A stretch of DNA of 64,000 bases. Source: Candidatus Binataceae bacterium (GTDB lineage: Bacteria; Desulfobacterota; Binatia; Binatales; Binataceae). The notes under the pieces were generated by a model. That model saw only the letters and a list, made by a program, of their open reading frames with translations, had not been told where the DNA came from and ran no database searches. Below, piece after piece: positions 33,660-42,534 of the stretch; within the stretch, counting starts at the first letter, position 1, and each line of letters opens with the position of its first letter. The stretch lies in the NCBI GenBank assembly GCA_035308025.1, contig DATGHL010000026.1:62001-126000 (forward strand), given 5' to 3'. A program made the translations under genes and the position numbers.

Positions 33660-34574
33660 ATGTCCGGTTTCAATCTGCTCGAGCGCTACGTTCTGCTGAT
33701 CAACCTGCTGATTGGCGTGGTGATAATCCCGTATTTTCTCGCGCTCGGCGTGACGGACGCGGCCAAACTTTACCTTGCGCGAAATATTGTGCCAGCGGAA
33801 ATGCGGTCTCGTAATGACTCCGCACAATCGGCGGCGACGGCGGTGAGGGGACGCGCGGCTTACGCGGCAATCGAACGCCGCGACATCTTTAATCTCGCAC
33901 CGCCGCCGGTCGATGCGGCGGTCGAGAATGAACCGCTGACGGTCAAGCTCGTCGGCACGTCACAGCTCAGCAGCGGCAAGCCCTACGCGATTATCCAGAA
34001 CGCCAGCGCCGAGCAATCGGTTTATCGGGTCGGTGAGATGATTCCGGACGCCGGGCAACTGCTGGAGGTGACGGCGAATCGTGCGGTGATAATGCACAAC
34101 GGGCATCGCGCCGCAATAGAAATCCCGCATGACGCGGCTGGGTCCGCCCAGCCGTTTGCGCAGCAGCCGGGCGCATTCCGCGGAGCGCCGCCGGTTAGTC
34201 CCGGAATGCCGCTGAATCTGCGCCGCCATGCTGCGGGAGTCCGGCGGCTGAGCGCAAATCGCTTCTTGCTGGATCGATCAACGGTGAGCAGTAATTTGCA
34301 AAATATGGCGCCGCTGTTCAGTCAGATTCGCGCTATACCCAATGTGCAAAACGGCGCCGCCAACGGCTTTCGGCTCTCCGAGATCCAGCCGAATTCGATC
34401 TTCCAGCAGATCGGTCTGCAGGACGGCGACCTGCTGAGGGCAATCAATGGGCAGCCGGTCGGCGACCCGACCAAGGCGCTGGCCATGATGCAGTCATTGC
34501 AAAATCAGTCGTCAATCACCCTGAGTGTCGTGCGCAACGGCTCGCTGACGCAGCTCCATTACACTGTCCGCTAA
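33660..34574 (+). CDS. gspC: Type II secretion GspC-like inner-membrane protein
   Basis: A 304-residue protein with an N-terminal membrane helix (LLINLLIGVVIIPYFLALGV), a homology-region domain (KLVGTSQLSSGKPYAIIQN..., residues 95-155) and a C-terminal PDZ domain (NGFRLSEIQPNSIFQQIGLQDGDLLRAING). This is the GspC architecture, linking the inner-membrane platform to secretin GspD. No other gsp gene is near; it starts 17 bases after gshA. Its partners must be elsewhere. Confidence 0.85.
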   Translation: MSGFNLLERYVLLINLLIGVVIIPYFLALGVTDAAKLYLARNIVPAEMRSRNDSAQSAATAVRGRAAYAAIERRDIFNLAPPPVDAAVENEPLTVKLVGTSQLSSGKPYAIIQNASAEQSVYRVGEMIPDAGQLLEVTANRAVIMHNGHRAAIEIPHDAAGSAQPFAQQPGAFRGAPPVSPGMPLNLRRHAAGVRRLSANRFLLDRSTVSSNLQNMAPLFSQIRAIPNVQNGAANGFRLSEIQPNSIFQQIGLQDGDLLRAINGQPVGDPTKALAMMQSLQNQSSITLSVVRNGSLTQLHYTVR

Positions 34575-34610
34575 AGGCTGCGCGGCGCTGCGCCCGGCGG
34601 TTTGAGAGCG

Positions 34611-35618
34611 TCAGCTTTCGCGATCGATTTGATCTTCGATGAGGAGCTTCAGGCCGTCGCGGTAGGGGGACTCGTCGAGCTGGTCGAGGAGCTGGTGTGC
34701 GCCGGCGATCTCGGCGGTAATCATGGCCTTGGCCCGCCGCATCACGAGGGGGCCCCTCATCAGTTCGAGGGCGCGCGCCAAGGCGCCGTTATCGGTTACG
34801 GCGCCGTTGGCGAAGATGGCGTGCAATTCAGGAATCTCGTTCATCCCGATTACCGCGGGCAGCGACAGCACTCCCGCGCGCAGATCGGAGCCGACCGGCT
34901 TGCCGATCTTCTCCTCGGGGCCGGCGATGTCGAGCAGATCATCGACCATCTGAAAGGCGCGCCCGACGGCGAGGCCGAGCCGTTCCATAGCGTCGATGCG
35001 CGCAGGCGTAGCGCCCGCGAGGTCGGCGGCGACGCGACCGCCGGCAGCGAACAGCGAGGCGGTCTTGCGGGTGATGATCGCGAGATAGTCATCCACGGTC
35101 GCGGCGGTCTGATGGCGCAGCCGGCCTTCCATCACTTCGCCCTCGGTGAGCTGGATGCAGGCGCGGGCGGCCGTGCGCACCAGCCGCTCGTCGAAGCGGC
35201 CGCATAACTCGAAGGCCCGGCTGAAAAGAAAATCACCGGCGATCAGCGAGCCCGCCACGCCATAGCGCGCATAGGCCGAGGGCTTACCGCGCCGCAGCAT
35301 CCCAGTATCGATAATGTCGTCGTGCAGCAGGGTCGCAGAGTGAATAAGTTCGAGCGCGATCGCGGAATCGATCGCGTCGGCTACCGCGTGATCGCTGCCC
35401 CCACAAGCGCGATAGACCAGCATCACGAACAGCGGCCGCAGACGCTTGCCCGCGCCGTCGACCAGGTAATGGCAGATCTCGCTGATCAGCGACTCGCGGG
35501 AATCGAGCAGGCCGGCGAGCCGATGCTCTGCGCGACTCAGATCATCGCGGACGTAGTGGGCCGGATCGGATAATGCGGCCGCCGGGACCTTGATTGCGGC
35601 AGCTTTCAACGATTTCAC
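34611..35618 (-). CDS. Polyprenyl diphosphate synthase (IspB-like)
   Basis: A 335-residue trans-prenyltransferase. The first Asp-rich motif is in LLHDDIIDTGMLRRGKPSAY (DDxxD), the second in MVDDLLDIAGPEEKIGKPVGSDL. It extends FPP/GPP with isopentenyl diphosphate to the long chain used in quinones. The start GTG 35618 lies 11 bases after cofE, so it is the last gene of the cof operon on the minus strand; a prenyl synthase in that position is unusual. Chain length cannot be told from these motifs alone. Confidence 0.92.
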   Translation of the reverse strand: MKSLKAAAIKVPAAALSDPAHYVRDDLSRAEHRLAGLLDSRESLISEICHYLVDGAGKRLRPLFVMLVYRACGGSDHAVADAIDSAIALELIHSATLLHDDIIDTGMLRRGKPSAYARYGVAGSLIAGDFLFSRAFELCGRFDERLVRTAARACIQLTEGEVMEGRLRHQTAATVDDYLAIITRKTASLFAAGGRVAADLAGATPARIDAMERLGLAVGRAFQMVDDLLDIAGPEEKIGKPVGSDLRAGVLSLPAVIGMNEIPELHAIFANGAVTDNGALARALELMRGPLVMRRAKAMITAEIAGAHQLLDQLDESPYRDGLKLLIEDQIDRES

Positions 35619-35629
35619 CTAAGACAACT

Positions 35630-36385
35630 CTAGCGAAAAAGGTCAGACGATGCTGGACGGATCAAGGCTTTGGCGCTGACGCCCTCGGCCGGCTGATATT
35701 GGTATCCGCGCACCAGCACGGCGGGCGTCGCTCCGGCCTTCGGCATCAAGAGGCCGGCGGCGGCGGCGATCTGATCGGCGATTGCAATTACCGTATGGTG
35801 GAGCTCGCGGCCGCCGAGGTCGGCGGTGCCGCGCAAATCGAGCATCGGGTCGATCCCGGCGACGCCCAGACAGACCTCGGTCAGGCCGTCGCGCCAGGGC
35901 CGGCCGAAGGTATCGGTAATGAGCACGGCGATCTGCGCTCCGGTTAGCCGCTTGAGCCCGGCGCGGAGTCTGACCGCTGAGGCGTCGGCGTCTTCGGGCA
36001 GCAGAATCGCGCGGTCGTCGGCGAGGCTGTTGGATTCGTCGATGCCGGCGTTGGCGCAAACCCACCCCGGGCCGGTTTCGACGATCAAGACAGCGTTATC
36101 CATTCGCACGATGCGGCTGGTCTGGCGCAAAACCAGCTCAACCGCGCGTGGATCTTTATCCCAGCGTGCGGCGAATTTACGAGCCATCTCAGACGGCTCG
36201 ACCCTAGTAAGATCGACAATCCGGCCTTCGGCCTTCGAGACGATTTTCTGGCAGACGGTAAGGATGTCGCCGTGCGCGAGGGTCAATCGCATCGCGTCGA
36301 GCGCAAGGGCAATCAACTCGGCGAGGTTATCGCCCTCCCGCACTATCGGGATACCTTCAAGGGCGGTCAGCGTCAGCGAAGCCAT
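35630..36385 (-). CDS. cofE: Coenzyme F420-0:L-glutamate ligase
   Basis: A 251-residue CofE, which adds gamma-linked glutamates to F420-0 using GTP. Family marks are EGIPIVREGDNLAELI, DILTVCQKIVSKAEGR, DESNSLADDRAILLPEDAD and ITDTFGRPWRDGLTEVCLGVAG. Length is that of the single-domain form, without the C-terminal nitroreductase of actinobacterial FbiB, so the last biosynthetic step must be done elsewhere. ATG 36385; 12 bases after cofD. Confidence 0.95.
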   Translation of the reverse strand: MASLTLTALEGIPIVREGDNLAELIALALDAMRLTLAHGDILTVCQKIVSKAEGRIVDLTRVEPSEMARKFAARWDKDPRAVELVLRQTSRIVRMDNAVLIVETGPGWVCANAGIDESNSLADDRAILLPEDADASAVRLRAGLKRLTGAQIAVLITDTFGRPWRDGLTEVCLGVAGIDPMLDLRGTADLGGRELHHTVIAIADQIAAAAGLLMPKAGATPAVLVRGYQYQPAEGVSAKALIRPASSDLFR

Positions 36386-36397
36386 AATCGACTGATA

Positions 36398-37363
36398 CTA
36401 TACCTCGAGTGCGTTGAGCACGACGGTGGCGAGGCGCTCCGCGCGGGCGGGTGTGCCCATGATGGTGTCGGTCGCGATGGCATTGAGACCGAGATCGCGA
36501 ATCGGCTCGAGATAGCGGCTGTCGATCTTATCGAGCACGAAGAGACCCGCAAAATCCCGGTAGAGCCGCGCGACGCCGAGTGGCGAAACCTCGTGGCCGA
36601 GACCGCGCATCATCTTGTCGGCCGGCCCCTTGACCGGTTTGCCGCCGACGATCGGGCTAATCGCGGCGACACGGTCACGCACCGAGCAGAGCGCGTCGCG
36701 GACGCCGTCGAGTTGCAGGATCGGTCCGAGCGAGACGAAGGGATTCGACGGGGCGAGAATGATCGCGTGCGAGCGCACGATGGTGGGAATCACGTCCGGC
36801 GCGGGGGCGGCGCGTTCGATCCCGCGCAGCTCGATACTTTCGACGGCGCCGCGCGCGCGCCCGCGCACGAAGTATTCCTGGAACGGGAGCGCGGATTTGC
36901 CCTTGAGCTTGACGTGGGTATGAACCCGATCGTCGCTCATCGGCAAGATGCGCGATTTGACGCCGAAGCATCGCGCTATTTCCGCTGTGACCTCAGTGAT
37001 GGTCGCGCCGGCGCGCAGCCGCTCGGTGCGGTATAGATGGGTCGCGATATCGCGATCGCCCAGATTGAACCAGGGCTTGCCGAAGAAGCGGCCGAGCGCA
37101 TCGAGGGCATGGAAACTCTCGTCCGCGAGGCCCCAACCGTTGGCGCGATTCACGACGCCGCCGAGCGTGTAGATGATCGTGTCAACGTCGGGCGAGACGT
37201 GCAGTCCGTAAAACTGCTCGTCGTCTCCCGTGTTGACGATGATGTTCAGCAGCCGCGGGTCGAAGCGGCGGACCAACCCGCGGATAAACTTAGCGGCCCC
37301 CACCCCCCCCGCAAGCGTGGTTATCGTGGTTCGTGAAGGACTCGGAGATCGGCCGCGCGCCAT
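36398..37363 (-). CDS. cofD: 2-phospho-L-lactate (or related) transferase of F420 synthesis
   Basis: A 321-residue CofD that joins the deazaflavin Fo to the phospholactate-type side chain. It opens with TLAGGVGAAKFIRGLVR, then NTGDDEQFYGLHVSPDVDTIIYTL and RVHTHVKLKG, all typical. The start ATG 37363 overlaps the cofH 3' end by 74 bases; no later start codon precedes the conserved glycine motif. That motif is encoded by a run of eight G (37303-37310), a possible slippage point. Whether the side chain is lactate- or phosphoenolpyruvate-derived cannot be read. Confidence 0.94.
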   Translation of the reverse strand: MARGRSPSPSRTTITTLAGGVGAAKFIRGLVRRFDPRLLNIIVNTGDDEQFYGLHVSPDVDTIIYTLGGVVNRANGWGLADESFHALDALGRFFGKPWFNLGDRDIATHLYRTERLRAGATITEVTAEIARCFGVKSRILPMSDDRVHTHVKLKGKSALPFQEYFVRGRARGAVESIELRGIERAAPAPDVIPTIVRSHAIILAPSNPFVSLGPILQLDGVRDALCSVRDRVAAISPIVGGKPVKGPADKMMRGLGHEVSPLGVARLYRDFAGLFVLDKIDSRYLEPIRDLGLNAIATDTIMGTPARAERLATVVLNALEV

Positions 37364-38543
37364 TGGGTGCCCTTTTGCCGTACAGCTTCTTGTAGGTGGT
37401 AGTACGTTCGACGGCCACGCGGCCCATCGCGCGCGCCTTTTCCTCGATCAAATCAACCGGGACGAACTCGCCCGCGGTGCCGCCGGCCTCGGCGGTGATG
37501 CTCTCTTCCATCAAAGTGCCGGAGAAATCGTTGCAGCCGGCTTTGAGCGTGACCGCGGCGCAATCGACGCCTAGCTTGACCCACGAGGTTTGCAGGTTGT
37601 CGATCTGTCCCCGCAGGAACAATCGGGCAAAAGCGTACATCTGCAGGTCCAGCGTGCCGAGCGGTTGCGGCGAGACCAATCCCTTGCGAAACAGGACGGT
37701 GTTTTCGTGAATGAAGCGCAGCGGCACGAACTCGGTAAAGCCGTGCGTATCCTTCTGAATATTACGCAGGAGATTTAGGTGATTGATGACGTGGCGCGGG
37801 TGCTCGAGATGGCCGTACATGATGGTCGAAGTGGTCGGCACGCCGAGTGAGTGTGCGGTCGTGATGATATCGACCCAAGCGGCGACATCGACCTTCTTGT
37901 GACTCAAGATTTCGCGGATGTCGTCGTCGAGAATTTCCGCCGCAGTGCCCGGAATCGAGCCGAGCCCGTGGTCACGCAGCATCGCGATATATTCACGATA
38001 TGGCAGGTTGGTGCGGCGCGCGCCGTACATGATCTCCATCGGCGAGAAGGCGTGAATATGCAGATCGGGATATACGGCCTTAATCGTGTCGAGGATGTCG
38101 CGATATTTGAACGGCGGCATCTCCGGGTTGATCCCGCCCTGGATGCAGACCTCGGTGGCGCCGCGCGCGATAGCGTCGGCGATTTTAGCGAGGATGGTTT
38201 CGTCGGAATGGTCGTAGGCGTCGGATTCCCATTTCTGGCGCTTGAAGCCGCAGAACTGGCAGCCGACGAAGCAGATGTTGGTGAAGTTGAGATTGCGATT
38301 GACGACGTAGGTGACTTCGTCGCCGACATCCTCGGCGCGCGCCAGGTCGGCGCACTTGACGACGGCGCGCAGATCGTCGCCGTCTGCGGTGTAGAGCGCC
38401 AAGCCCTCCTCGGGCGTGAGTTCCTGGCGATCGAGGCTGCGCTTCAATGCAGTTCGGACCTCGGCGGACGCCCGGTCGATCAAGCGACCCAATGGCGCCG
38501 CCTCGACTTCGTTGACGAAGCCGAGCATCTCTTCGAGGTTCAT
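37290..38543 (-). CDS. cofH: Fo synthase subunit 2, radical SAM
   Basis: A 417-residue radical SAM enzyme that with CofG makes the 5-deazaflavin Fo from tyrosine and 5-amino-6-ribitylamino-uracil. The cluster ligands are C91-x3-C95-x2-C98 (NICFVGCQFC). The last ~26 residues, after TYKKLYGKR, go beyond the usual family end and overlap cofD. The start is ATG 38543, two bases after the cofG stop; the frame stays open upstream but into cofG. Separate cofG and cofH, rather than a fused fbiC, is the non-actinobacterial layout. Confidence 0.95.
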   Translation of the reverse strand: MNLEEMLGFVNEVEAAPLGRLIDRASAEVRTALKRSLDRQELTPEEGLALYTADGDDLRAVVKCADLARAEDVGDEVTYVVNRNLNFTNICFVGCQFCGFKRQKWESDAYDHSDETILAKIADAIARGATEVCIQGGINPEMPPFKYRDILDTIKAVYPDLHIHAFSPMEIMYGARRTNLPYREYIAMLRDHGLGSIPGTAAEILDDDIREILSHKKVDVAAWVDIITTAHSLGVPTTSTIMYGHLEHPRHVINHLNLLRNIQKDTHGFTEFVPLRFIHENTVLFRKGLVSPQPLGTLDLQMYAFARLFLRGQIDNLQTSWVKLGVDCAAVTLKAGCNDFSGTLMEESITAEAGGTAGEFVPVDLIEEKARAMGRVAVERTTTYKKLYGKRAPNGARPISESFTNHDNHACGGGGGR

Positions 38544-38545
38544 AC

Positions 38546-39733
38546 TTAGACCTCCGCGGTGAGCTGAGCGGCGAGGCGGTTGATATGCGGCATCATAGCC
38601 GGATCGACCCACTCGCCATCGATATAGTCGGGGTAAATCGCGAGCCGCTGAATTAGGTGAAAGCCGGCGCGCGCGCATCGATTCGCCAGGGCTTCAAGGT
38701 GAGGCCAGGGCGCTTCGGGGTTGACGTAGTCCTTGCTGAGCGGCGAAATCCCGCCCCAGTCGTTGATTCCAGCGTCGAGGAAGAGTTCGATTTCGTGCGG
38801 CGAGAGATTGGGCGGCGCCTGCACGTTCATCGTAGGGCCGAGCACGAGCCGCGCGGTCGCGATCGCCCGCGCCATTTCGAAGCGATCGGGCTCGGGGGCG
38901 TCCGCCAGCGGAATCTCGGGCTTGGCGCGGAAATTCTGGATAATCACTTCCTGAATATGACCGTAGCGCTCGTGCGAGTCGCGAATCGCTATCAAACTCT
39001 GCGCACGTTCCATCGGAGTCTCGCCAATACCGAGCAGGATTCCGGTCGTGAATGGGATCTTGAGCGCGCCCGCTTCGTCGATCATGCGCATCCGGATCGC
39101 CGGATCCTTATCGGGCGCCCACTGATGAACGCCGCCGCGCCGGCGCAGGCGCGGCGAGATACTTTCGAGCATCAGGCCCATGCTGGCGTTGAACGGCCGC
39201 AATATCGCCATCTCGTCGCGGGTCATGATGCCGGCGTTGGTATGGGGCAGAAGTCCCTGCTCCAGCGCGGCGCCGCAAGCCTGCCCGACATACTCGATAG
39301 TGCTGCTGGCGCCGCGCTCGCGCAGCGTTTCCCGATACTCCTTGAAGGCGAGCTCGGGCTTGTCGCCGAGGCACATCAGCGCTTCCTTGCATCCGAGCTC
39401 GAGGCCGCGCTTCGACCAGGCGGCGATTTCATGCAGGGTCATGGTCCAGGCCCCGGGATCACCGGGATCGCGGCGGAAAGTGCAGTAGCTGCATCGGTCG
39501 CGGCACAGATTGGTGACGGGCAAAAAGACTTTGCGCGAATAGCTGACCTCGCGACCCTTGCCGCGATCGCGCAACGCGGCCGCCGCGGCCATAACCTCCG
39601 GCAGCATGTCGTCGGGACACTCAATAAGCGCGATCGCGTCGGCTTCGTCGAGACGGGCGCCCGCGAGCGCTCGGTCGAGGATGTTGCGGAGCGGCGCGAG
39701 CCGTGGAGTACTGACCGCTAGCTCAGGCATCAC
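38546..39733 (-). CDS. cofG: Fo synthase subunit 1, radical SAM
   Basis: A 395-residue radical SAM enzyme (7,8-didemethyl-8-hydroxy-5-deazariboflavin synthase, subunit 1). Cluster ligands are C77-x3-C81-x2-C84 in NLCRDRCSYC; further marks are CLGDKPE, HTNAGIMTRDE, GILLGIGET and NDWGGISPLS(K)DYVNPE. GTG 39733 and ATG 39730 are adjacent and both plausible starts. It is the first gene of the cof operon (cofG-cofH-cofD-cofE-prenyl synthase). Confidence 0.95.
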   Translation of the reverse strand: MMPELAVSTPRLAPLRNILDRALAGARLDEADAIALIECPDDMLPEVMAAAAALRDRGKGREVSYSRKVFLPVTNLCRDRCSYCTFRRDPGDPGAWTMTLHEIAAWSKRGLELGCKEALMCLGDKPELAFKEYRETLRERGASSTIEYVGQACGAALEQGLLPHTNAGIMTRDEMAILRPFNASMGLMLESISPRLRRRGGVHQWAPDKDPAIRMRMIDEAGALKIPFTTGILLGIGETPMERAQSLIAIRDSHERYGHIQEVIIQNFRAKPEIPLADAPEPDRFEMARAIATARLVLGPTMNVQAPPNLSPHEIELFLDAGINDWGGISPLSKDYVNPEAPWPHLEALANRCARAGFHLIQRLAIYPDYIDGEWVDPAMMPHINRLAAQLTAEV

Positions 39734-39804
39734 AATCTGGGGTGGTTATAGGCGATCAAGCCGGGTGAGGCAAACGTCGAGTTTCAGATCGATGGGTCGC
39801 GCGC

Positions 39805-40512
39805 TCATGTGCCCTGGATGGGACTTGCCCAGCGGCCAAAGACCGTGGCACCGATCTGGCCTAGTTGCGGCAGATGGCGCGGCGCGGCGGCGAGGATCGC
39901 GTTCCCATCGAGGCCGACACGCTTCAGACCGTCGCCGAACTCTGCGACCAGAGCGGTGAGGATCTCCTCGGTCATCTCGGCATGAAACAGGAAGCCGTAG
40001 GCCTTTTCGCCGTAGCGATAGCCCTGGAGGGCGGTCTTTTCCGATGACGCGAGCGCGGTCGCGCCTGCGGGCAGATCAAACACGTCGCTATGCCAGTGGG
40101 CGGCGGTAAATTCGGTCGCGACGCCGCGCAGGAGGCGATCGTCGCGGGCGTCATCGGTGAGCCGCACCGGGTACCATCCGATCTCGCGGGTCGCGCCGCG
40201 ATAGACCTTGGCGCCGAGGGCGGCGGCGAGCAATTGGCTGCCGAGGCAGACGCCGAGGATCGGTTTGTTCTCCTTGAGCGCCGCCTCAATCAGCCGCATC
40301 TCGTCGCGCAGATAGGGAAAACTGTCGAGCTGATAGACGGTCTGCGGACCGCCCATGACGATCAGGCCGCCGGCGCCGCGGATCGATTCGGGAATCGGCT
40401 GGCCCTCGTGGACGCGGATGTATTGCCAGGCGAGCGCGGCAGTTTCGAGCGCATCCGCGATCGCGCCCAGAGTCTCAGCCGGATGATGCTGGAGGACAAC
40501 TATCTTCGCCAT
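39805..40512 (-). CDS. Class I glutamine amidotransferase-like protein
   Basis: A 235-residue stand-alone glutaminase-fold protein of the GMP-synthase-like type. The nucleophile is Cys in PILGVCLGSQLLAAALG near residue 89, with His/Glu in FLFHAEMTEEIL. These enzymes release ammonia from glutamine for a partner or hydrolyse gamma-glutamyl compounds. No synthetase partner is encoded next to it. It may be co-transcribed with the FAD oxidase gene 58 bases upstream. Confidence 0.88.
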   Translation of the reverse strand: MAKIVVLQHHPAETLGAIADALETAALAWQYIRVHEGQPIPESIRGAGGLIVMGGPQTVYQLDSFPYLRDEMRLIEAALKENKPILGVCLGSQLLAAALGAKVYRGATREIGWYPVRLTDDARDDRLLRGVATEFTAAHWHSDVFDLPAGATALASSEKTALQGYRYGEKAYGFLFHAEMTEEILTALVAEFGDGLKRVGLDGNAILAAAPRHLPQLGQIGATVFGRWASPIQGT

Positions 40513-40570
40513 CGATACCCCGCGACCAATTTCGCTTCGTGAGTGTTACCTTGCCAACAAGCATCATGAA

Positions 40571-41692
40571 TCAGGCAGATTTTATGTCGGATATGCCCCA
40601 CGACGGTAGCGGCGCGCCGTCGACGATCGCCGCAGCCATCAGCGCCCCGGCATGAACGCTGAAAGCAACGCCGTGCCCGGCGTAGGCGCCCGCGATCAGC
40701 ACGCGCTCGGCCTTGGGATGGCGCATCAGGAGCGGTATGAGGCCCTCGCGAAAAGCGATCGGCCCAGCCCATCGCGCGACAATCGGTACTCTCGCGAGCG
40801 CGGGGTTGAGCGCGCGGACGCGGCCTTCGAGCCACTCGAGAATAGCGACCGAATCACTGCCTGAGATCTCAAGGCGTTCGAGCTCGTCGGGTTCGCTGAA
40901 GCTCAGCCCGGCGCCGAAGACAATACTGCCATCGCACACACGCCCCCACAAATAGGGCGTATCAGCGGTATAAAAAGGCATCCGCTCATCGAGGCCGAGG
41001 CTCGTGAGTGTCGCGTCATCGAGCGGCGCGGTCAGGCAGGCATAGGTCAGCGCGCTGCGTAGGGCCGGCATTCGCGGAATCAGCGTGGCAGTCCAGGCGT
41101 TGAGCGCGACGATCACGTAGCCGGGATGGATTTCCTCTCCTTCGACTTCGAGCGCAGGCGCTGCGGAAAGTTTCAGCGCGGCGACGCGCCGATGTTCGAA
41201 CACGATTGCGCCCGCGGCGATCGCGGCCTCGGCGAGTCCGGCGACCATCGCGCCGGGCTCGATCGAGCCGCCCGCGACCGTGCGCGCGACGCTGATCGCA
41301 GCGCCATCGTCGAACCAGGGCAAGCGGCGGCCTCCGCCGCGCGCCTGATGAACGATCTCCCAGCATCCGGGCAGGCGCAGGTCGCATTCAATTCCGAGAT
41401 CGGTGACGAGTCGTTCGAGTTGCGGAACACAGTCACGCGCGCCGGGACGTGGTCCGGTCGCGGTGCCTTCGAGCACGATACCGCCGGTGCGTCCGCTGGC
41501 GCCGGAACCCACGCGATCGGCCTCGAAGACGACGGCGCGCAGGCCGCGCCGTGCAAGGTGGTAGGCTGCCGACAGGCCAGTCGCCCCGCCGCCGATGATC
41601 GCAACGTCGGGCGTTGCCGGAATCGAAGCGCCTGCGGGAATCAGCTTGGCCCGCCGCCAAAGAGCCTCGCCCCAATGGCGCGATAACTTCAT
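40571..41692 (-). CDS. FAD-dependent amine/amino-acid oxidase (DAO family)
   Basis: A 373-residue flavoprotein. The N-terminal FAD motif VAIIGGGATGLSAAYHLARRG followed by GSGASGRTGG near residue 63 is typical of the DAO/PuuB family; the C-terminal VLIAGAYAGHGVAFS completes the flavin site. It would oxidise an amine or N-methyl amino acid to an imine, producing hydrogen peroxide or reduced carrier. With the adjacent glutaminase-like protein it resembles gamma-glutamyl-polyamine catabolism (PuuB/PuuD), but this is only a suggestion. Confidence 0.86.
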   Translation of the reverse strand: MKLSRHWGEALWRRAKLIPAGASIPATPDVAIIGGGATGLSAAYHLARRGLRAVVFEADRVGSGASGRTGGIVLEGTATGPRPGARDCVPQLERLVTDLGIECDLRLPGCWEIVHQARGGGRRLPWFDDGAAISVARTVAGGSIEPGAMVAGLAEAAIAAGAIVFEHRRVAALKLSAAPALEVEGEEIHPGYVIVALNAWTATLIPRMPALRSALTYACLTAPLDDATLTSLGLDERMPFYTADTPYLWGRVCDGSIVFGAGLSFSEPDELERLEISGSDSVAILEWLEGRVRALNPALARVPIVARWAGPIAFREGLIPLLMRHPKAERVLIAGAYAGHGVAFSVHAGALMAAAIVDGAPLPSWGISDIKSA

Positions 41693-41700
41693 GAAACTCC

Positions 41701-42414
41701 TTAACGTTTCATTGGTTCGTGGAACTCACCTTTGAGAATCGGTGAACTGAGTGGATTGCCGTCGGCGTTGCGTTCCAGCATCAGCACCGCCGCAATCGTA
41801 TCGATGGGTGGGGCGGATTCCTCGACTGCGATTCCGTTATGCTCCTTTTCCGCCGGTATCGCGGGCTGCGCGGGGACCATCGGGCCGTGACGTTGCACCC
41901 ACCAAAGGCGGTACTGCTGATCCGGTGCGAGGGCGGGCAATCCAGTAACTTCCAGCACCGCTGCAGCCAGCCGCCGGCTCGTCACGATCACAGCCGCCGG
42001 ACCGGGCGCCCGCTCGGCGGGCCACAGGTGAATGATTCGGCAGTCGGGGGTGGCGAGGACGCGGGTGAACTCGCGGCGCGCTGCGGCCTGATCGCGCAGT
42101 CCGGCAATCTCACGATTTGCGACCAGCAGATGAGCCTGCATCAGGCTGATCCGCGACTGCAGCAGGTCGAGATGACGTCGCAGTTGACCGGCGCGATGAC
42201 CCGATTGCGCGCCGAATTCCACCGCGACGACCGCGCAGGCGAGTGCCAGGGCTAACCCCATCCCGGCTATGGCGTTCCAGAAAGCCGGTTGGCGCAGGCG
42301 GGACGTCCGCTGGGCGCGACGTTTGATCGCGGCCTGCGGGTTAACTGCCTGAGTGCCCCTCGAAGAACTTGTCGAGGGACCTGTCGCGGAACTTGCCGAC
42401 GAATTCTTCACCAT
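41701..42414 (-). CDS. RskA-like anti-sigma factor C-terminal domain protein
   Basis: A 237-residue single-pass membrane protein. A polar N-terminus of about 45 residues is followed by one helix (AIAGMGLALALACAVVAVEF), a coiled coil (RAGQLRRHLDLLQSRISLMQ) and a domain with the RskA pattern (VLEVTGLPALAPDQQYRLWWV...GP). The N-terminal zinc/sigma-binding domain of RskA is absent and no sigma factor gene is adjacent, so it may not act as an anti-sigma factor. Confidence 0.7.
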   Translation of the reverse strand: MVKNSSASSATGPSTSSSRGTQAVNPQAAIKRRAQRTSRLRQPAFWNAIAGMGLALALACAVVAVEFGAQSGHRAGQLRRHLDLLQSRISLMQAHLLVANREIAGLRDQAAARREFTRVLATPDCRIIHLWPAERAPGPAAVIVTSRRLAAAVLEVTGLPALAPDQQYRLWWVQRHGPMVPAQPAIPAEKEHNGIAVEESAPPIDTIAAVLMLERNADGNPLSSPILKGEFHEPMKR

Positions 42415-42534
42415 TTCTAACGACGCTTGCGCCTGCCGTCCTGATTATCGCTCTTTCGCGCGGGTGAAAAGAGACCCTCAGTGGGAACTGCGCTTTGTCG
42501 CAGCGCCGCGTTCGGCTAAGAATATGAGTCCCTT
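42415..42534. promoter_or_regulatory. Divergent promoter region for the RskA-like and DAHP synthase genes
   Basis: This 120-base gap separates two divergent genes. I see no strong -35/-10 pair, and no leader peptide rich in aromatic codons that would suggest attenuation. Confidence 0.35.

Noticed and set aside
37303-37310. A frameshift at the run of eight G in the cofD/cofH overlap
   Set aside because: Both cofD (conserved glycine motif in frame) and the end of cofH are readable without any shift.
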